From positions 172,982,740 to 173,046,739 of the forward strand of contig CM043944.1 in assembly GCA_014529385.2 (NCBI GenBank): a DNA stretch of 64,000 nt. The letters are read 5' to 3'. Position 1 is the stretch's first letter. Each line of letters opens with the position of its first letter. The DNA comes from Adiantum capillus-veneris (Eukaryota; Streptophyta; Polypodiopsida; Polypodiales; Pteridaceae). The translations under genes and the position numbers were made by a program. Shown here piece by piece: positions 44,327 to 56,160 of this stretch. A model generated the notes under the pieces. That model searched no databases. It worked only from the letters and a program-made list of their open reading frames with translations, and was not told the DNA's origin.

Positions 44327-46171
44327 GACAGCATACGTGTATGATGTCTCAAGAGGCATCTGGAGACCAAATCTGACAAATCTGACTGTACCAAAGTGTT
44401 CAGAAGGGGTGTTTTACTCTAAGTTCACCTTGAGACTAGGGTTTTGACCCACCGTTATACCTAAAAGGCAAAAGACGGAGTATCAAAAAGAGAAAAAAAC
44501 AGAGAAACGTGTGATTATGAGCATGTTTTTGCATGAAAAAGGTAGAAGTTCTTGAAAACCAGTGTTGGAGACTTGAGGATACTTGTGGTTAAATTTTGGC
44601 CAAAAAATCATTAGTAGACATGATACACATTTGATGTCTCAAGGATAATTCTGGCAGCAAAAGTGAACTTTTGACATTATATCCATCTTTTGCATGTTGT
44701 GTTGAGCACATACACCAAATTTCATTTCATTTGGGCATATAGATTGAGTATTGAGGAGATTTTACTCTTTCGAGGGATTTCCTTGTCAATAAGTGGTGAA
44801 TCTTTTGCAATTTTGATTTCCAAAATTTGTTATGAGTACATGTGCATGTTGTACAGACCAAGGAGCACCTGGGGTAGAAACAAAAGTCCATTCTGACCAG
44901 ATAGACATCATACGTGTATGATGTCCTAGAGGCCATATTTGGGGTCAAAAGATACATCTGAGTGCACCCTTGTGATCTAGAGAAGTTAATAAGAAAATAG
45001 GAAAAATTCCATTGAATATGAAGCATTTTTGGGCTTGCACAAGCTACAAGACGGATCTAGGCAAAGTGAATGCTTGAATTGATCATATCTAGCACAAAAA
45101 GTGTTGGAATTGAATTCTGAAAGCTGCTGTGAGTTGCTTGTGAGGTGGGAGACCTCTGGAGTGAGTTTCACTTCAATTTGACCAGCTAGACATCATATGT
45201 GTATGATGTTCAAAGGGAAATTTTAGGGACCAAAGCTGACATCAGAGCTTACCAATGTGTTTAGCATCACACGACAAGCTTAGAGACCAAATTTCATTCA
45301 TTCTGAGCACTTAGACATCATACGCGTATGATGTCTCAAGTCAAGATTTGAAAGTCCAATTGCACTTCTGACCACACAGGAGGTTTGGAAATGATGACTT
45401 AAGCATGTTTGCAAATTTCACCTCATTTGGACACATACCTTTGAATTTAAGAAGATTTTTGCAAATCCAAGAAGGTAAAAGTGGAAAATAATGATTTTTT
45501 GCATCCAAAATTTTTTGTGAGCACATATTCTTGTTGTATTCATCAAGGAGCACCTTGGGTAGAAGTAGAAGTGAAATCTGAGCCAAAAGACATCATACGC
45601 GTACGAAGACTTTTAGGCCAGATCTGGGTCAAATCAGACATCTAAGTATCCCATAGTGGCATAAAAGAAGTCTGTAGCCAAAATTTCATTGCATTTGGAG
45701 CACATTTGGGCTAAAGAGTGTCAAAAAACAAAAATTGGGCAAGGTTCATGCTTGTATTGACTATATCTTGCACAAAAAGTGTTGAAATTGAATTCTGAAA
45801 ATTGTTGAGAGTTGCTTGAGTGATAAAGAGTCTTTGAGATATAAGTCACTTCATTTTTCCACAAAAGACATCATACATGTATGATGTCTCAAGTCCCAAA
45901 TTAGAGGCCAAAACTGAGAGTTGAGCTTACAAAAGTGTTTTCCATCACAAATTAGACCTAGAGACCAAGTTTCATTCAATTTGGATCACTTTTGGCTTAG
46001 CTAACCTCCGAGAGAAGTTGCAAGCAACCACATAGAAAAGGAGTGATAGACCTAACTAAAAGTGTCAGAATCACAAACTAAGATTTGGAGTGGTTAGAGT
46101 ACATCAAGGAGAGTCTATAGTTAAAGTTTGGAGCAATTCTGAGTCAGGAGACATCATATGCATATGAAGAC
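44327..46171 (+). repeat. leader repeat array with eight 22-nt palindromes (D1)
   Basis: Copies of the palindrome GACATCATACG/CGTATGATGTC or variants start at 44327, 44617, 44904, 45189, 45314, 45589, 45867 and 46150. Spacings are 290, 287, 285, 125, 275, 278 and 283. A second recurring segment, CCAAATTTCATT..ATTTGG (for example about 44702, 45290, 45675, 45966), lies between them. The intervening sequence is diverged but in similar order, so this is an old tandem array of ~280-bp units. The copy at 45314 is an exact palindrome. Confidence 0.85.
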
Positions 46172-46679
46172 TCCAGGCACAAGTTGAGGCCAGGCAGGAA
46201 CTTTGACTAGTCAAAGGACTTCCTTTTGACCCTAGAATCCCAAATATCATTCCAAAATCAAATTTGGACATGTAAGTGGACCAAAGCATGCATCTAGTGT
46301 TGACACTCTGAAATTTCCAGAATTGATCCACAGGAAGATTGATTGCAATAGAAGATTGTTTTGGCTATAACTTGAGCTCCCGATATCGGATTTAGAAACT
46401 TTTTTTATCAAAACGAAGCTCCAGAGTAGCTCTACAAGCTTCAGTGTGACCCCCTTAACAATAATAAAATTATCATTGTTGATCAACGTTCAAAAAAACG
46501 TCGTTTAAGGCCTCAAAATGCATCCAAAAGTTACGGGTGTCTAAAAGTGACAATTTGAGAGAATTGTGAGAAAACGGTCGTGGTTTTGGACATAGTTTTG
46601 ACTTTTCCTTAACCAAAGCACTTGAACACATTGGAATAAAGCTTCTTACATCAAGATAGATCTATTAAGCCCAGAAATC

Positions 46680-48376
46680 ATGTCTACTTTAGATTCAAAC
46701 TCAGCTTATACAAGCTCCGGGAGCCCAACGGTAGAGGAGCATCCGCCCATAATGGATCTTCCAAACTTGCCATTGATAAAGACTAATTTTTTTGAGACAG
46801 TTTGGATGATAGATCATGAGAGTGAAGGATTGTATAGATACATTGATAGAAGGGAGGTCAACCTTTATAGGTGCTCAGAGTCATACCCAAAAGAGTTGAC
46901 GGATTACAAGCTCTTATATGTCTACACATACGGAGTCCATTGTCAATGGAAATCTATAGTTGTTGACAAGTATGGACAAGAATATAGAACTGTAGAAAGC
47001 ACAAATCCACAGATTGCATTAGAAATAGGTGTATATTTGGTCAATGAAGGACCACAGAGACCCCCACCAAACACGAGAATTCCAAAAAGGGAGCCACCTA
47101 GATTCACTCCTAGAGTGATACGAGAGATAAAATGATCACAGAGATGGCAGACATGCCTCCTTAAGGTAATTTTCCTAATAGACCAATCTCCAACAGAACA
47201 ACCAATCCCTTCAAAGAAAACCAATGTAAAATCAGGTATCAATCGGACCAGACAAGGAGAGTGGAAATGTCAATCTATCACTTGGATTCCCTCAAGATGC
47301 CATACCAAGACCAGATATCAATAGAGGTGGTTATCCGATCAACCCAGGACTAAGTGCGCCACCACTATTCCCATCGTACTTGTATTTGAGTGAAAATCAA
47401 GGACCACCAACCGTTTAGACCGACTACAACATGGTTACCTTATGTAGAAAGAGTATCCGTATCCGTATTTGAGTGAAAATCAAGGACCAACCGTTTAGAT
47501 CGACTACAACATGGTTACCTTATGCAGAAAGAGTAAGAATCAAGAGAGAGTTCTAGGAAGACCCACCTGTTGTGGGACATTCACAAGGATATGAACTAAA
47601 CGATGAAACCAAAGAAGGACCTAGGCATAGTAGAAGGCATGAAGCGAGAGAAGGATTGCGAGAGTCTATGGTTAGACTTGTAAACAATTGGCAAGTTAGA
47701 CCGTTCCAAGTCCAAAAATGGTTGAGCGCGTAGCGGCTTTTAGAAGAGTAATTAGAGCAGAGCAAGTTTTGGATTTTGCAACACAGTTTACGAGATTCGG
47801 ACTGACTCTAGAAGGTGACACGTCCATATGGTTTGACTCAATGGAAAGACGCAATTTTGAGACTCTAGACGAGCTGTTTGAGGAATTCATCAAAGAATTC
47901 TCGTAATATTGTCTCACAAATTCACATATTCAAATAGAAAGAGGGTGAATCATTATGCAAAGTGGCATCACGGATCAAGAGATATGTCAAGTTCTGTCCA
48001 AGAGCTGAACTACCTATGCAAGGTGATCTTTATCCAGGGAAATGAGAAATGTGGATCTTCAGAAGGATCTACATATGATAAGGAGCCTGATGCTAAATAA
48101 ATTGATCAAAGAAGCTCTTTATCTGGTGGATAACGGTGAGGAATATAAACAAAAGGATTGTAAGAGTCAAGAGGATGACACATCCTCTCAGCATAGTCAT
48201 TCACAAATGACTGAGTCCATTGCAAAACCAATGGCACCTATCGATCAAAAAAAGTTTGTCGACAAAATGGTCAAGAGGTTAATTCCTCTTGTAAAGTTTG
48301 AGCCAGAGGAGCCTAAGTGGTGCAAAATTGAGAGAAAATACACAAACCATACAAGGGAAGAATGTTACTATAGGGG
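46680..48376 (+). pseudogene. gag of element D1, frameshifted
   Basis: Start at 46680 (MSTLDSNSAYTSSGSPTVEE). The N-terminal 151 codons include GLYRYIDRREVNLYRC and SIVVDKYGQEYRTVESTNPQ. After a stop at 47133, the capsid-like core is read at 47718-47906 (EQVLDFATQFTRFGLTLEGD and WFDSMERRNFETLDELFEEF). A Cys/His cluster, WCKIERKYTNHTREECYY, at about 48318-48372 may replace the usual knuckle. An 83-bp tandem duplication lies at 47382-47543. D2 has the same protein on the other strand, confirming the frames. Confidence 0.75.
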
Positions 48377-48467
48377 GGATATTTTTTTGGCGAGCATTTT
48401 TTGAGGAGCGCTTTTTTGGAATCCGACGAGCATATTCCAAAAAGATTATTTTCTCTCTTCTCAACTT

Positions 48468-48596
<129 letters not shown>

Positions 48597-48675
48597 ATGT
48601 TTTTCCTTAGCAAGAACACTCAATCCCACATCATCATCACCATCGCTTTTGCTCCTTTTTTCTCTCCCTTGACCC

Positions 48676-48943
<268 letters not shown>

Positions 48944-49556
48944 TACACTCGTAACATTGGTGGATCCTGATTGCTTACTGGAATAGCAACCCTCTATACA
49001 ATCTCAATAAGTTCCTTGACAATGGTTTGCTCAGAAGATCTTTCGTATAATAACGGTAATGCAGTATGCTTGGTTACTCTGGATACCATATCTACAAAGT
49101 TGTATGCAATTATAACATAATTAAACTTGTCCTTTTATGCAGAAAAAAGTTGCTTCAGGTAGCATGTTATCCTCAAGCAATCCTTTTGGCAGTCTGTGAC
49201 TTGACGGTTATCGGAGTTCGGTTAACGCAATAAATCATTGTGATTACCTATTTGTAATTCTATGCCTACCTTGTAAATTCACATGGCTTGATACATGCCA
49301 AGATTGTCAATTTCAATCTCATTCTATTTTTGGTTGCTCCCTATTTGGTTTGTAACATGCATAATGGGGCCAATACTAAGTTGGCCAACTTTATGAACAT
49401 CGCGGGTCTCCAACCTAGTTAAAGGTTACCTTGTTTATGTCTCACCAAAACTTTATGTGGCGCGTTAATTATTACATAGTTGTACATGTTTCGTTCTTTG
49501 GTTATTAATTCCAAGCGACCTCTACATGTATCGCTTACTACTAGTTAGCATGCACA
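48944..49556. other. no gene recognised
   Basis: Intermediate base composition, no long ORF. May be intron or 5' flank of the candidate exons to the right. Confidence 0.3.
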
Positions 49557-51173
49557 TTGTTTTCTCTGCGGTACCACGATCAAGAGGTACACACGCACAC
49601 AACCATTTACTCACACTCCCGTAGAGCGCGCGCACGCACGCACACGCTCAAAGCAGAGGTATTCAGTGCTGGGGATTCTCAATTCATACAAACAAAGGCA
49701 AACATTTGGTTGTGTTGGGCCGTATACAGTGGAGCTGATAATTCGTGCTTTGGTAATATGGCAGCCACTTCAAATCAACAGGTAGGTCTATGTACCTATT
49801 GAGATATTTGGATCTGTATAACAAACATTAAAAAGCAGTATTTTCTCAAGTTTATAGTTGCATAAAGAAGTTTGTTTTGCTGGTCTTTTTTTTGAAGCAG
49901 TCTCAGTAGACCATCTATGGTATAACAACATAAAATATGCCGATTATGGCATTGTTGCAGTTAAGGTTGACGATATCGGGTATTTTTTGCATTGTGCAAT
50001 GTCTACAGATGGGTATTATGTTGGTTGTTGCAGCACAAAATGGGTTAATGTCTTTTTAATGCATACAGTTAGTGGTGGTAACATTATAAGGGCTTATCCA
50101 AAACTGGACATATTTTCTTTTTTTTGAAGCATTACATATTTAGGAATAATTGGGATTAGATGCATTTGGCAACAGCTGAATAAAAAGCCTTTGAGTAAAT
50201 CTTCATCTGGTCCTACCTGCAATAAAAAAAGTACTGCAGGTTTTGCATCAAAAAATAAAATAGGTGTCTTTCAGTTCTTACATTTAATGATGGTAACATT
50301 ACATAAAACTTGTTTTGGGCTTATCCATAAATTGACCTGATCTTTTTTTGAAGCATTACATAGTTGGGAATAATGCGGATTTAATGCATTTGACAACAAT
50401 TGGATAAAAAGCATTTGGTAGGCCTTCATCTGGTCCTACCTGCAATACAAAAGGTACCTTAGGTTTGGGACTAGCATATGATATCGGATCTTAGTATCAG
50501 TAGAGGGCTGCGATTTCGTTGATGTATATCTCAACGCTACTGATTATTAACCTTGTTTAATGATTACAATTTATGTTACAAGCTCTTTTAGGGGGATTGG
50601 TCAGAATACATATGGGTGACATATGACTTTTTTGGCGATATGCACTAAAAAGACAAAATGCTGTTAAATTTTTTTCGGTCTAGTGTTTCATGATAACATG
50701 GCCAGAAAGATAGGTGCATTAGAACATCATAACTTTTTAGAGGGATATACTTAGTTGCAGTCGATATTTGGTTACCTTGTTCTTAATGAAAATAAACAGT
50801 ATGCTGAAAATAATTCACATTGTTGGTTTCTGCTTTGAGCAGCATGTCATTCATTTGTTACTAGATGTCTTCAAAAACATAAGTATATGATACTATTTTA
50901 ATTTTTTATAACACCATCCAATGATAGCCAATATCTCATGATTAGTATGTGTTTCAGGAAAAGTCTAATACCATGGATTTCAAATACAAACTCACAGCTA
51001 GGATGCATGTATGTACAGACCCAGCCAGGATGGTGGCTATCAGTGGAAATATGATCTTAGAGCGTAAAAAACAGGATCATGACCCCCTTGTAGCTAGGCA
51101 TAGAAAACCATTGGCTAGGACTAAACCCTATCTGGCTCGGAGAGCAAAAAATGATGCACACTATCCGAAATAA
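49557..51173 (+). CDS. candidate split gene, last two exons
   Basis: An open frame ending MAATSNQQ stops at a donor CAG/GTAGGT (exon end 49781). A matching acceptor GTGTTTCAG at 50957 opens an exon 50958-51173, EKSNTMDFKYKLTARMHV ... NDAHYPK with stop at 51171. Both boundaries are phase 0. The C-terminal exon is basic (LERKKQDHDPLVARHRKPLA). A possible poly(A) signal AATAAA lies near 51387. The true start of the first exon is unclear; another frame is also open across the upstream exon, so the reading is tentative. No domain recognised. Confidence 0.35.
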
Positions 51174-51485
51174 AATGTATTATCAATTTTGCGAAGGGTT
51201 TTTTTCCGGATTGACAGCGAGATAACAAGCGACTGAGGTTGCATGGTACCTGTCTTCCCACAATGTCAGAGCATGTTCTAATACATCTATCTTGTTGGAT
51301 GGTGGCAAGTATAAACTTCAGTTTTGTTCCTTAGAGGATTCACCGCCACTACCTTTGTACCGAATTATTGTATTCTAATCATTTTAATAAAAATAATCTT
51401 ACTTGTATCACATGTGTTCTTTGCTTTTCTGGTGTTTAATATAATTTAGTAATACAGTTTGTATATCAAAGGGGATTTTCATAAT

Positions 51486-51486
<1 letters not shown>

Positions 51487-51522
<36 letters not shown>
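51487..51522. repeat. (CA)n microsatellite
   Basis: About 36 bp of CA. Confidence 0.95.
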
Positions 51523-51523
<1 letters not shown>

Positions 51524-51770
51524 GGAGAAGTGTACACCTAAATCAATTTACATCAAGATTAGTGCTAACAAAAAGAGAGATTAAAAGATTTATAGACCAA
51601 GATAATCCAAAACATCTTTGCCAAAGGTCCAATTCATACCCAATCTATATCGACTTTGCCAGCTACAATACATGGTGAAAAATGTGTCACAAAATTGTAC
51701 AATGTTGGGCTTCACTCTAAGTTTGGATATGTGTGTTCACGGTTAAGAGCATTGTAGACATGTACTTTGC

Positions 51771-52096
51771 TTAACACAGGTTGATGTATGAACGTGTTTT
51801 TTCATTTTGGCTCGATCCAATAACTCTCAAGAAAATGAAGTACAAGTGCTTGCAAGCCAAATAAGATTTTTTCTTGGCCTTCCTATCGGTGAAATCAGGG
51901 CAAGTGCAATAGGGCTCATCCTTGATGTGCACCTCATACACCCCCACATGTCCATCTACTGCATGATGCTCAACCTTGAAGACTTCATGTACTTTGTCTA
52001 CAATACATTTCTCTTCAATCACCTTAGCCTTTAAACAAAGAGCGAGACCAATTTTCTTAGTTGTCGCATCTAAAATGGAAGTTTGAAACTTGAATC
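51771..52096 (-). pseudogene. SWIM zinc-finger fragment, MULE-like transposase
   Basis: Minus-strand reading gives VYEVHIKDEPYCTCPDF, then DRKAKKKSYLACKHLYFIFL. This is a C-x-C ... C-x-H SWIM finger, which is common near the C-terminus of Mutator-like (MULE) and FAR1-type transposases. It is cut at 52096, exactly where the LTR of copia E begins. The N-terminal residues of the ORF track through the LTR and are not native. Confidence 0.65.
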
Positions 52097-52321
52097 TGTT
52101 ACCATATACATGTGGTAGTGATGTGTGTGAACACATTAGGACCGTCGGGGCATTTTTTTCCTCTTTAGGAGGTTTTTTCCCCCGTGCATTGTGTATACGC
52201 CCATCACTCTAGGGCTATCTATCTTTCCATTGCACACTAAGTAATACACTCTCTATTGTGTGCCTGGAGCTTCCTTTGTCTTCTCCAAGTTGTGTGTCTC
52301 TCTGCAACCCTAATTCCAACA
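52097..52321 (+). repeat. 5' LTR of copia element E
   Basis: 225 bp, starting TGTTACCATATACATGTGG and ending CTAATTCCAACA, followed by AT and the PBS TGGTATCAGAGC (52324-52335). It matches the LTR of element F on the other strand. Confidence 0.85.
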
Positions 52322-52683
52322 ATTGGTATCAGAGCAGGTCACGTCCTCCCGAGCTTAGTCGCCAGCTACTCCAGCACACACCCGCTCACTTTCTCCGATT
52401 TCAGTGAGCTTTGGCAAGCGTTCACAAGTCGACAAATATTTTGGGCGAGCTCGAAGAGCTCGGTCTGCTCAAAATTTTGATTTGGGCTCCTTTCGGCCTC
52501 CATTTCCACTACAGGCAATACTGCACAGGCTATTCCGTCATTTTGTGCAGAATTTTTGTCAGTTCCGTTTTCTGCATAACAGGTGCCTTATAGTCTTCTA
52601 CGGTTTGTGCTATAGAGCACAAGTTGTTCCCGCTCCATTTCTCTTATTTTCGGGCAGTTTTCACATCAGGTGCAGCATTTACC

Positions 52684-53665
52684 ATGGCTGACAACAACAA
52701 CACAGATGTGTTCAAGATGTTTGCTGCTGAGGACAGGTTGGATGGGGACAACTACCCTATGTGGGCTTATATGATGCAACATGTTCTTGTGTCAAAGGGT
52801 GTCTGGAACATTGTGCAGGGCATTGATGTACGTCCAGGTTCTGAGGATGTAGGTGATGTTGAGGATGTTGCAGGTCTTGCTGCAAGGATTGCAGCTATTA
52901 GAGTTGTTTTGCCTATGGTAGAGCAAGCTCGTTGGGATGTTAAGGATGCACAGGCTCATGCATTAATTGCTTTGTTTGTGAAGCGTACCATTGTTACTCA
53001 CATCCGTTCAGCAAAATTTGCAAAACAAGCTTGGGATATTTTGGCTGGTCTTTATGCAAGCCGCAATGAGGGTAAAATTGCTTTGCTACGTAAAGAGCTG
53101 GAGTCGAAGATTATGCATGAGGAAGATGATATGGACACTTTCCTTGCTAGTGTTAAGGGTATCAATGAGCAACTTATTTCTGCAGGTGAAGTCATTTCAG
53201 ATAGTTCCCTTGTGCAGACTGTTCTCGATGCCTTACCAGATTCCTACCAGACTTTTGCTAGTACTTGGAGACTGATGACCCAAGGAAATCATGAAGTTGT
53301 CAAGTTTGATGCATTATGCACATTGCTGTTGCAAGAGTCACTTTCTAGAAAAAACAGGACTAGGCAGCGTGCAGTTGAACAGGCTTTTATTGCTTCTCAA
53401 AGAAAGGGTGGTAAGAGTAATGCAACCACTTCTTATGGTTCTGCTGCGAGTGGCAAAAATTCATGTTCCTAACGCTTCTGCTGGCGGCAATGCATTTGGA
53501 AATTCTGGTGACAAGGGCAAAAAGAAGATGCGTTGCCATTATTGTAAAGCTAATGATCACTTGATCAAGTCGTGTCCTAAGTTGAAGGCCAAAGAGGCTA
53601 AGAAGAAAGAGGGTGGTTCCACTGCAAATGCTGGTTCCACTACAAATGCAGCCATTACCATTTGC
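52684..53665 (+). pseudogene. copia gag (element E)
   Basis: ATG at 52684 (MADNNNTDVFKMFAAEDRL). The frame is open for 262 codons, covering DGDNYPMWAYMMQHVLVSKG, AWDILAGLYASRNEGKIALL and ESKIMHEEDDMDTFL. Near 53455 the frame shifts. The knuckle CHYCKANDHLIKSC (CX2CX4HX4C) follows in the new frame at about 53533-53574. Better preserved than F; the upstream ORF start at 52624 is in leader sequence. Confidence 0.85.
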
Positions 53666-53699
53666 TAAGAAGAAAGAGGGTGGTTCCACTACCATTGCT

Positions 53700-56160
53700 A
53701 CTTGCTTTTGTTGAAGCGGAAGAGGAATCACCCCTACCCCTGGGAGGAGTTCCCATTCTTGTTGCACTCTCTTGATCTTTTCCAGTTGTCTCCACTTGAA
53801 ATCCTCCAAATAGTACCTCAACTTCTTCATCTGTGAGATTTGTTCCTAGATAAACCGGCCAAGTTGTTGGAGGAGGAGCTGGCCTTGTTCTATATTATGA
53901 TCCACCACATAGAAATGAATAACATGTCTGGGAGATAGAACCAAAATTATTTTTGATTAGTTTATCTAGATGTTGTCTATACCCCTCAAAGGATGGTGCA
54001 GGAGTCCCTTAACTACATGCCACAATATTTTGTCCACATCTTTTTCCACCGTTGGGGGTGCCACTGCATATCAAGAGGGGTTCTTCTGATTGCCCACATA
54101 GCCTCATTGACCTTTCGTTCCAAAACACAAAAACTTCATCTTCTCTTTGGAATTCTCACTCCCATCTACTATCCCTGAATCTTCCATGAAAATGATCTTC
54201 CTTGGCCTTCCGTGTGTTGTGCGGTCCCGTGTTTTTGCATTGTACTCTAGCCTATGTGTCGGTTCATCCTCAAAATCAATCAAAATCGATGGACCTCGCT
54301 TTAACCGAACGGTTTCTTTGTCTCCTTCAAGCAGGGTACGAGCCTTATACATGGGTGTTCCAGATGTAGCCTCATTTACTACTCTTATCACGTGTATTGG
54401 ACTAGATGAAACTCTTTCCTTGAGCCTCTCTAGTGAAGGATCCTTTCCAATATGTTTACCTTGAGAGTAAGAAACTACCTTCGTGCTTTGTAGCATTGCA
54501 TTTTCCATATCTGAAGTACATGCATCATACAATGAGTTTTTTTTTTAACCCTTCGCTTTCAAGCCAGCTACCATGCTTGCTCTCAGTCAAGTTGGTTCTT
54601 GAAATGTTTGCACATGTCTTTGTGAGTTTGTTGAGATGAAGAGACAATGTACTTTGTGAGGTGTGCCACCATGCTTTGTTTCCAATGAAAAAGACAAGAT
54701 TGCTCTTGATGTTGTAGAACATTGTCTTTGCCACCATTGAACACGGTGCGACCACGGTGCGAACTGCATTCCAGTTGGTTTGAGCTTTGTCCTCCATGAA
54801 TCCATGGAAATCTGCTCTTTCACATCCATGACCCTCCATAACTTCATTAATGCACTGCCAAAAAAGAATTTTTTCTTCCATGTCTTCCTCTTTCATCTCA
54901 CAAGTTGCAATAGTGAGGAGATCTTGCATACTGCAACATAAGACAAGCACATTAGTAAACATGTTGTTGGTTGTTTCTTAAAATATGCCAAACTTTTGAA
55001 ATATGTTCCTAAGACAACAAACCCTGGATCATAAATGTGGCATGCCATGGTCACCCAATCCATCACTCAGTGAGTGTGATCAAATTGCACCCAAGCGTGC
55101 CGAAGATCTCCAGGTCCACTTCATTGCATTCGATTAACCAAATCCATTCCAGTTATGGGACCAACTATAGACATCTCAAACACAAAGATCCACTCCCCTT
55201 CCGCTCCTTGCCCGGGAAACCTGCTTTTGTGGAAAAAATCATATGTGCAATCTCTTTTTAGCCGCAACAAGGAGTCCACATCAAAGCTCTCATTTGTTGG
55301 CCCATTCCTAGTTGCCGCCACGGACCTCCGAAACTTGTATTTCATAGTTAAATTACTTTGAAATATTATGTCCAAACAAGAGAAACATGTAAGCATCCTC
55401 ACCAATTGTCCTCCACCAGGGCACATTGCCTCATCAACATTTAGAGATTCTTGTTCACCAAGTACATGGCTAGAGCTCCCCTCTTGCATCAAATTTGTTG
55501 TCACAATTTCCTTTGCCACACACATTTGTACCTTTCTTGTGCCTGCATGTCTATCCACACTGAGAACTCGTGCAACCATTTCTTTGGTTTTATCGGTGAG
55601 CCCTTTTGATGACCCATCCCTCGTGTCATGTTCGTAAGTTCCTTGATGTACCATTAATCTGCTCACGCTCTCATCCCTTGGCATGACATAATATACGAAG
55701 CAATCACATGTACACAAACAAATGGGTGGTTGACCAGAATAGTGGCAAGAAAGCTTGCCACTAAGTCTGTCGCAAAACTCACCCATGCAAGGTAATGTTA
55801 GGATGCTGCCATTGAAATGCATTGTGTGTTTGACTTCCCAAACTTAACCGATTTTGGACAACTTTCATTGAGACATTTTAGAGCACCTGTACACTAACTT
55901 TTGCGACACACTCTAGGAAATGCGATATTTGAGGTTTGAGGTTTGGTCCAATGGTGTGGATCATACTTATGTTCCATACCATACATTGGATGAACCATTC
56001 CTAGGGTCGGTGGAAACTCAAACACCATGTTACCATTGTACACCTTTGGTATTTCCAACACTTGTTTGATTTCCACTATCTTTGAAAGAAGCTTCGTCAA
56101 GGTGTTGGGCTTCGTCATTGTAGTCAAGGTGTTGGGCTTCGTCATTGTATTAAAAAATGA
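53700..56160 (-). pseudogene. MULE-like transposase remnant, N-terminal and central parts
   Basis: Minus strand. 56160-55894 has a Thr-rich repeated start (NTLTTMTKPNTLTK) and KVYNGNMVFEFPPTLG. 55822-55121 is open for 233 codons with a Cys/His-rich segment (YSGQPPICLCTCDCFVYYVM then HQGTYEHD) of FLYWCH/WRKY-GCM type, and SRFPGQGAEGEWIFVFEMS. 54962-54525 has EEKILFWQCINEVMEGHGCE and MEDKAQTNWNAVRT. 54532-54104 has RLKRGPSILIDFEDEPTHR. A DDE catalytic core is not identifiable by eye, so the class assignment rests on zinc-finger type, the SWIM piece beyond copia E and general layout. Could be another DNA transposon class. Confidence 0.4.

Larger units (their letters stand above)
43770..48376 (+). 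mobile_element. Tat/Athila-like gypsy element D1, 5' part
   Basis: PBS, a 2.9-kb leader with periodic palindromes, and a frameshifted gag. It ends abruptly after the gag zinc-knuckle-like region near 48376, where simple sequence begins. The second copy D2 (minus strand, about 57600-64000) shares the leader, gag start and gag, which defines the family. Protease, RT and integrase are absent from D1. Confidence 0.75.
52097..53690 (+). mobile_element. Ty1/copia element E, 5' part only
   Basis: LTR (52097-52321), PBS and gag, same family as element F. It ends within gag, just after the zinc knuckle, at about 53690, next to sequence of a MULE-like remnant. A direct duplication of GCTAAGAAGAAAGAGGGTGG (53597 and 53665) lies at the broken end. 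No 3' LTR is present, so no TSD can be assigned. Confidence 0.8.

Noticed and set aside
53724-53728. GAATC as right-hand TSD of copia E matching 52092-52096
   Set aside because: Copia E has no 3' LTR or CA end there, and the minus-strand transposase-like frame seems to run through this site. A five-base match is likely by chance.
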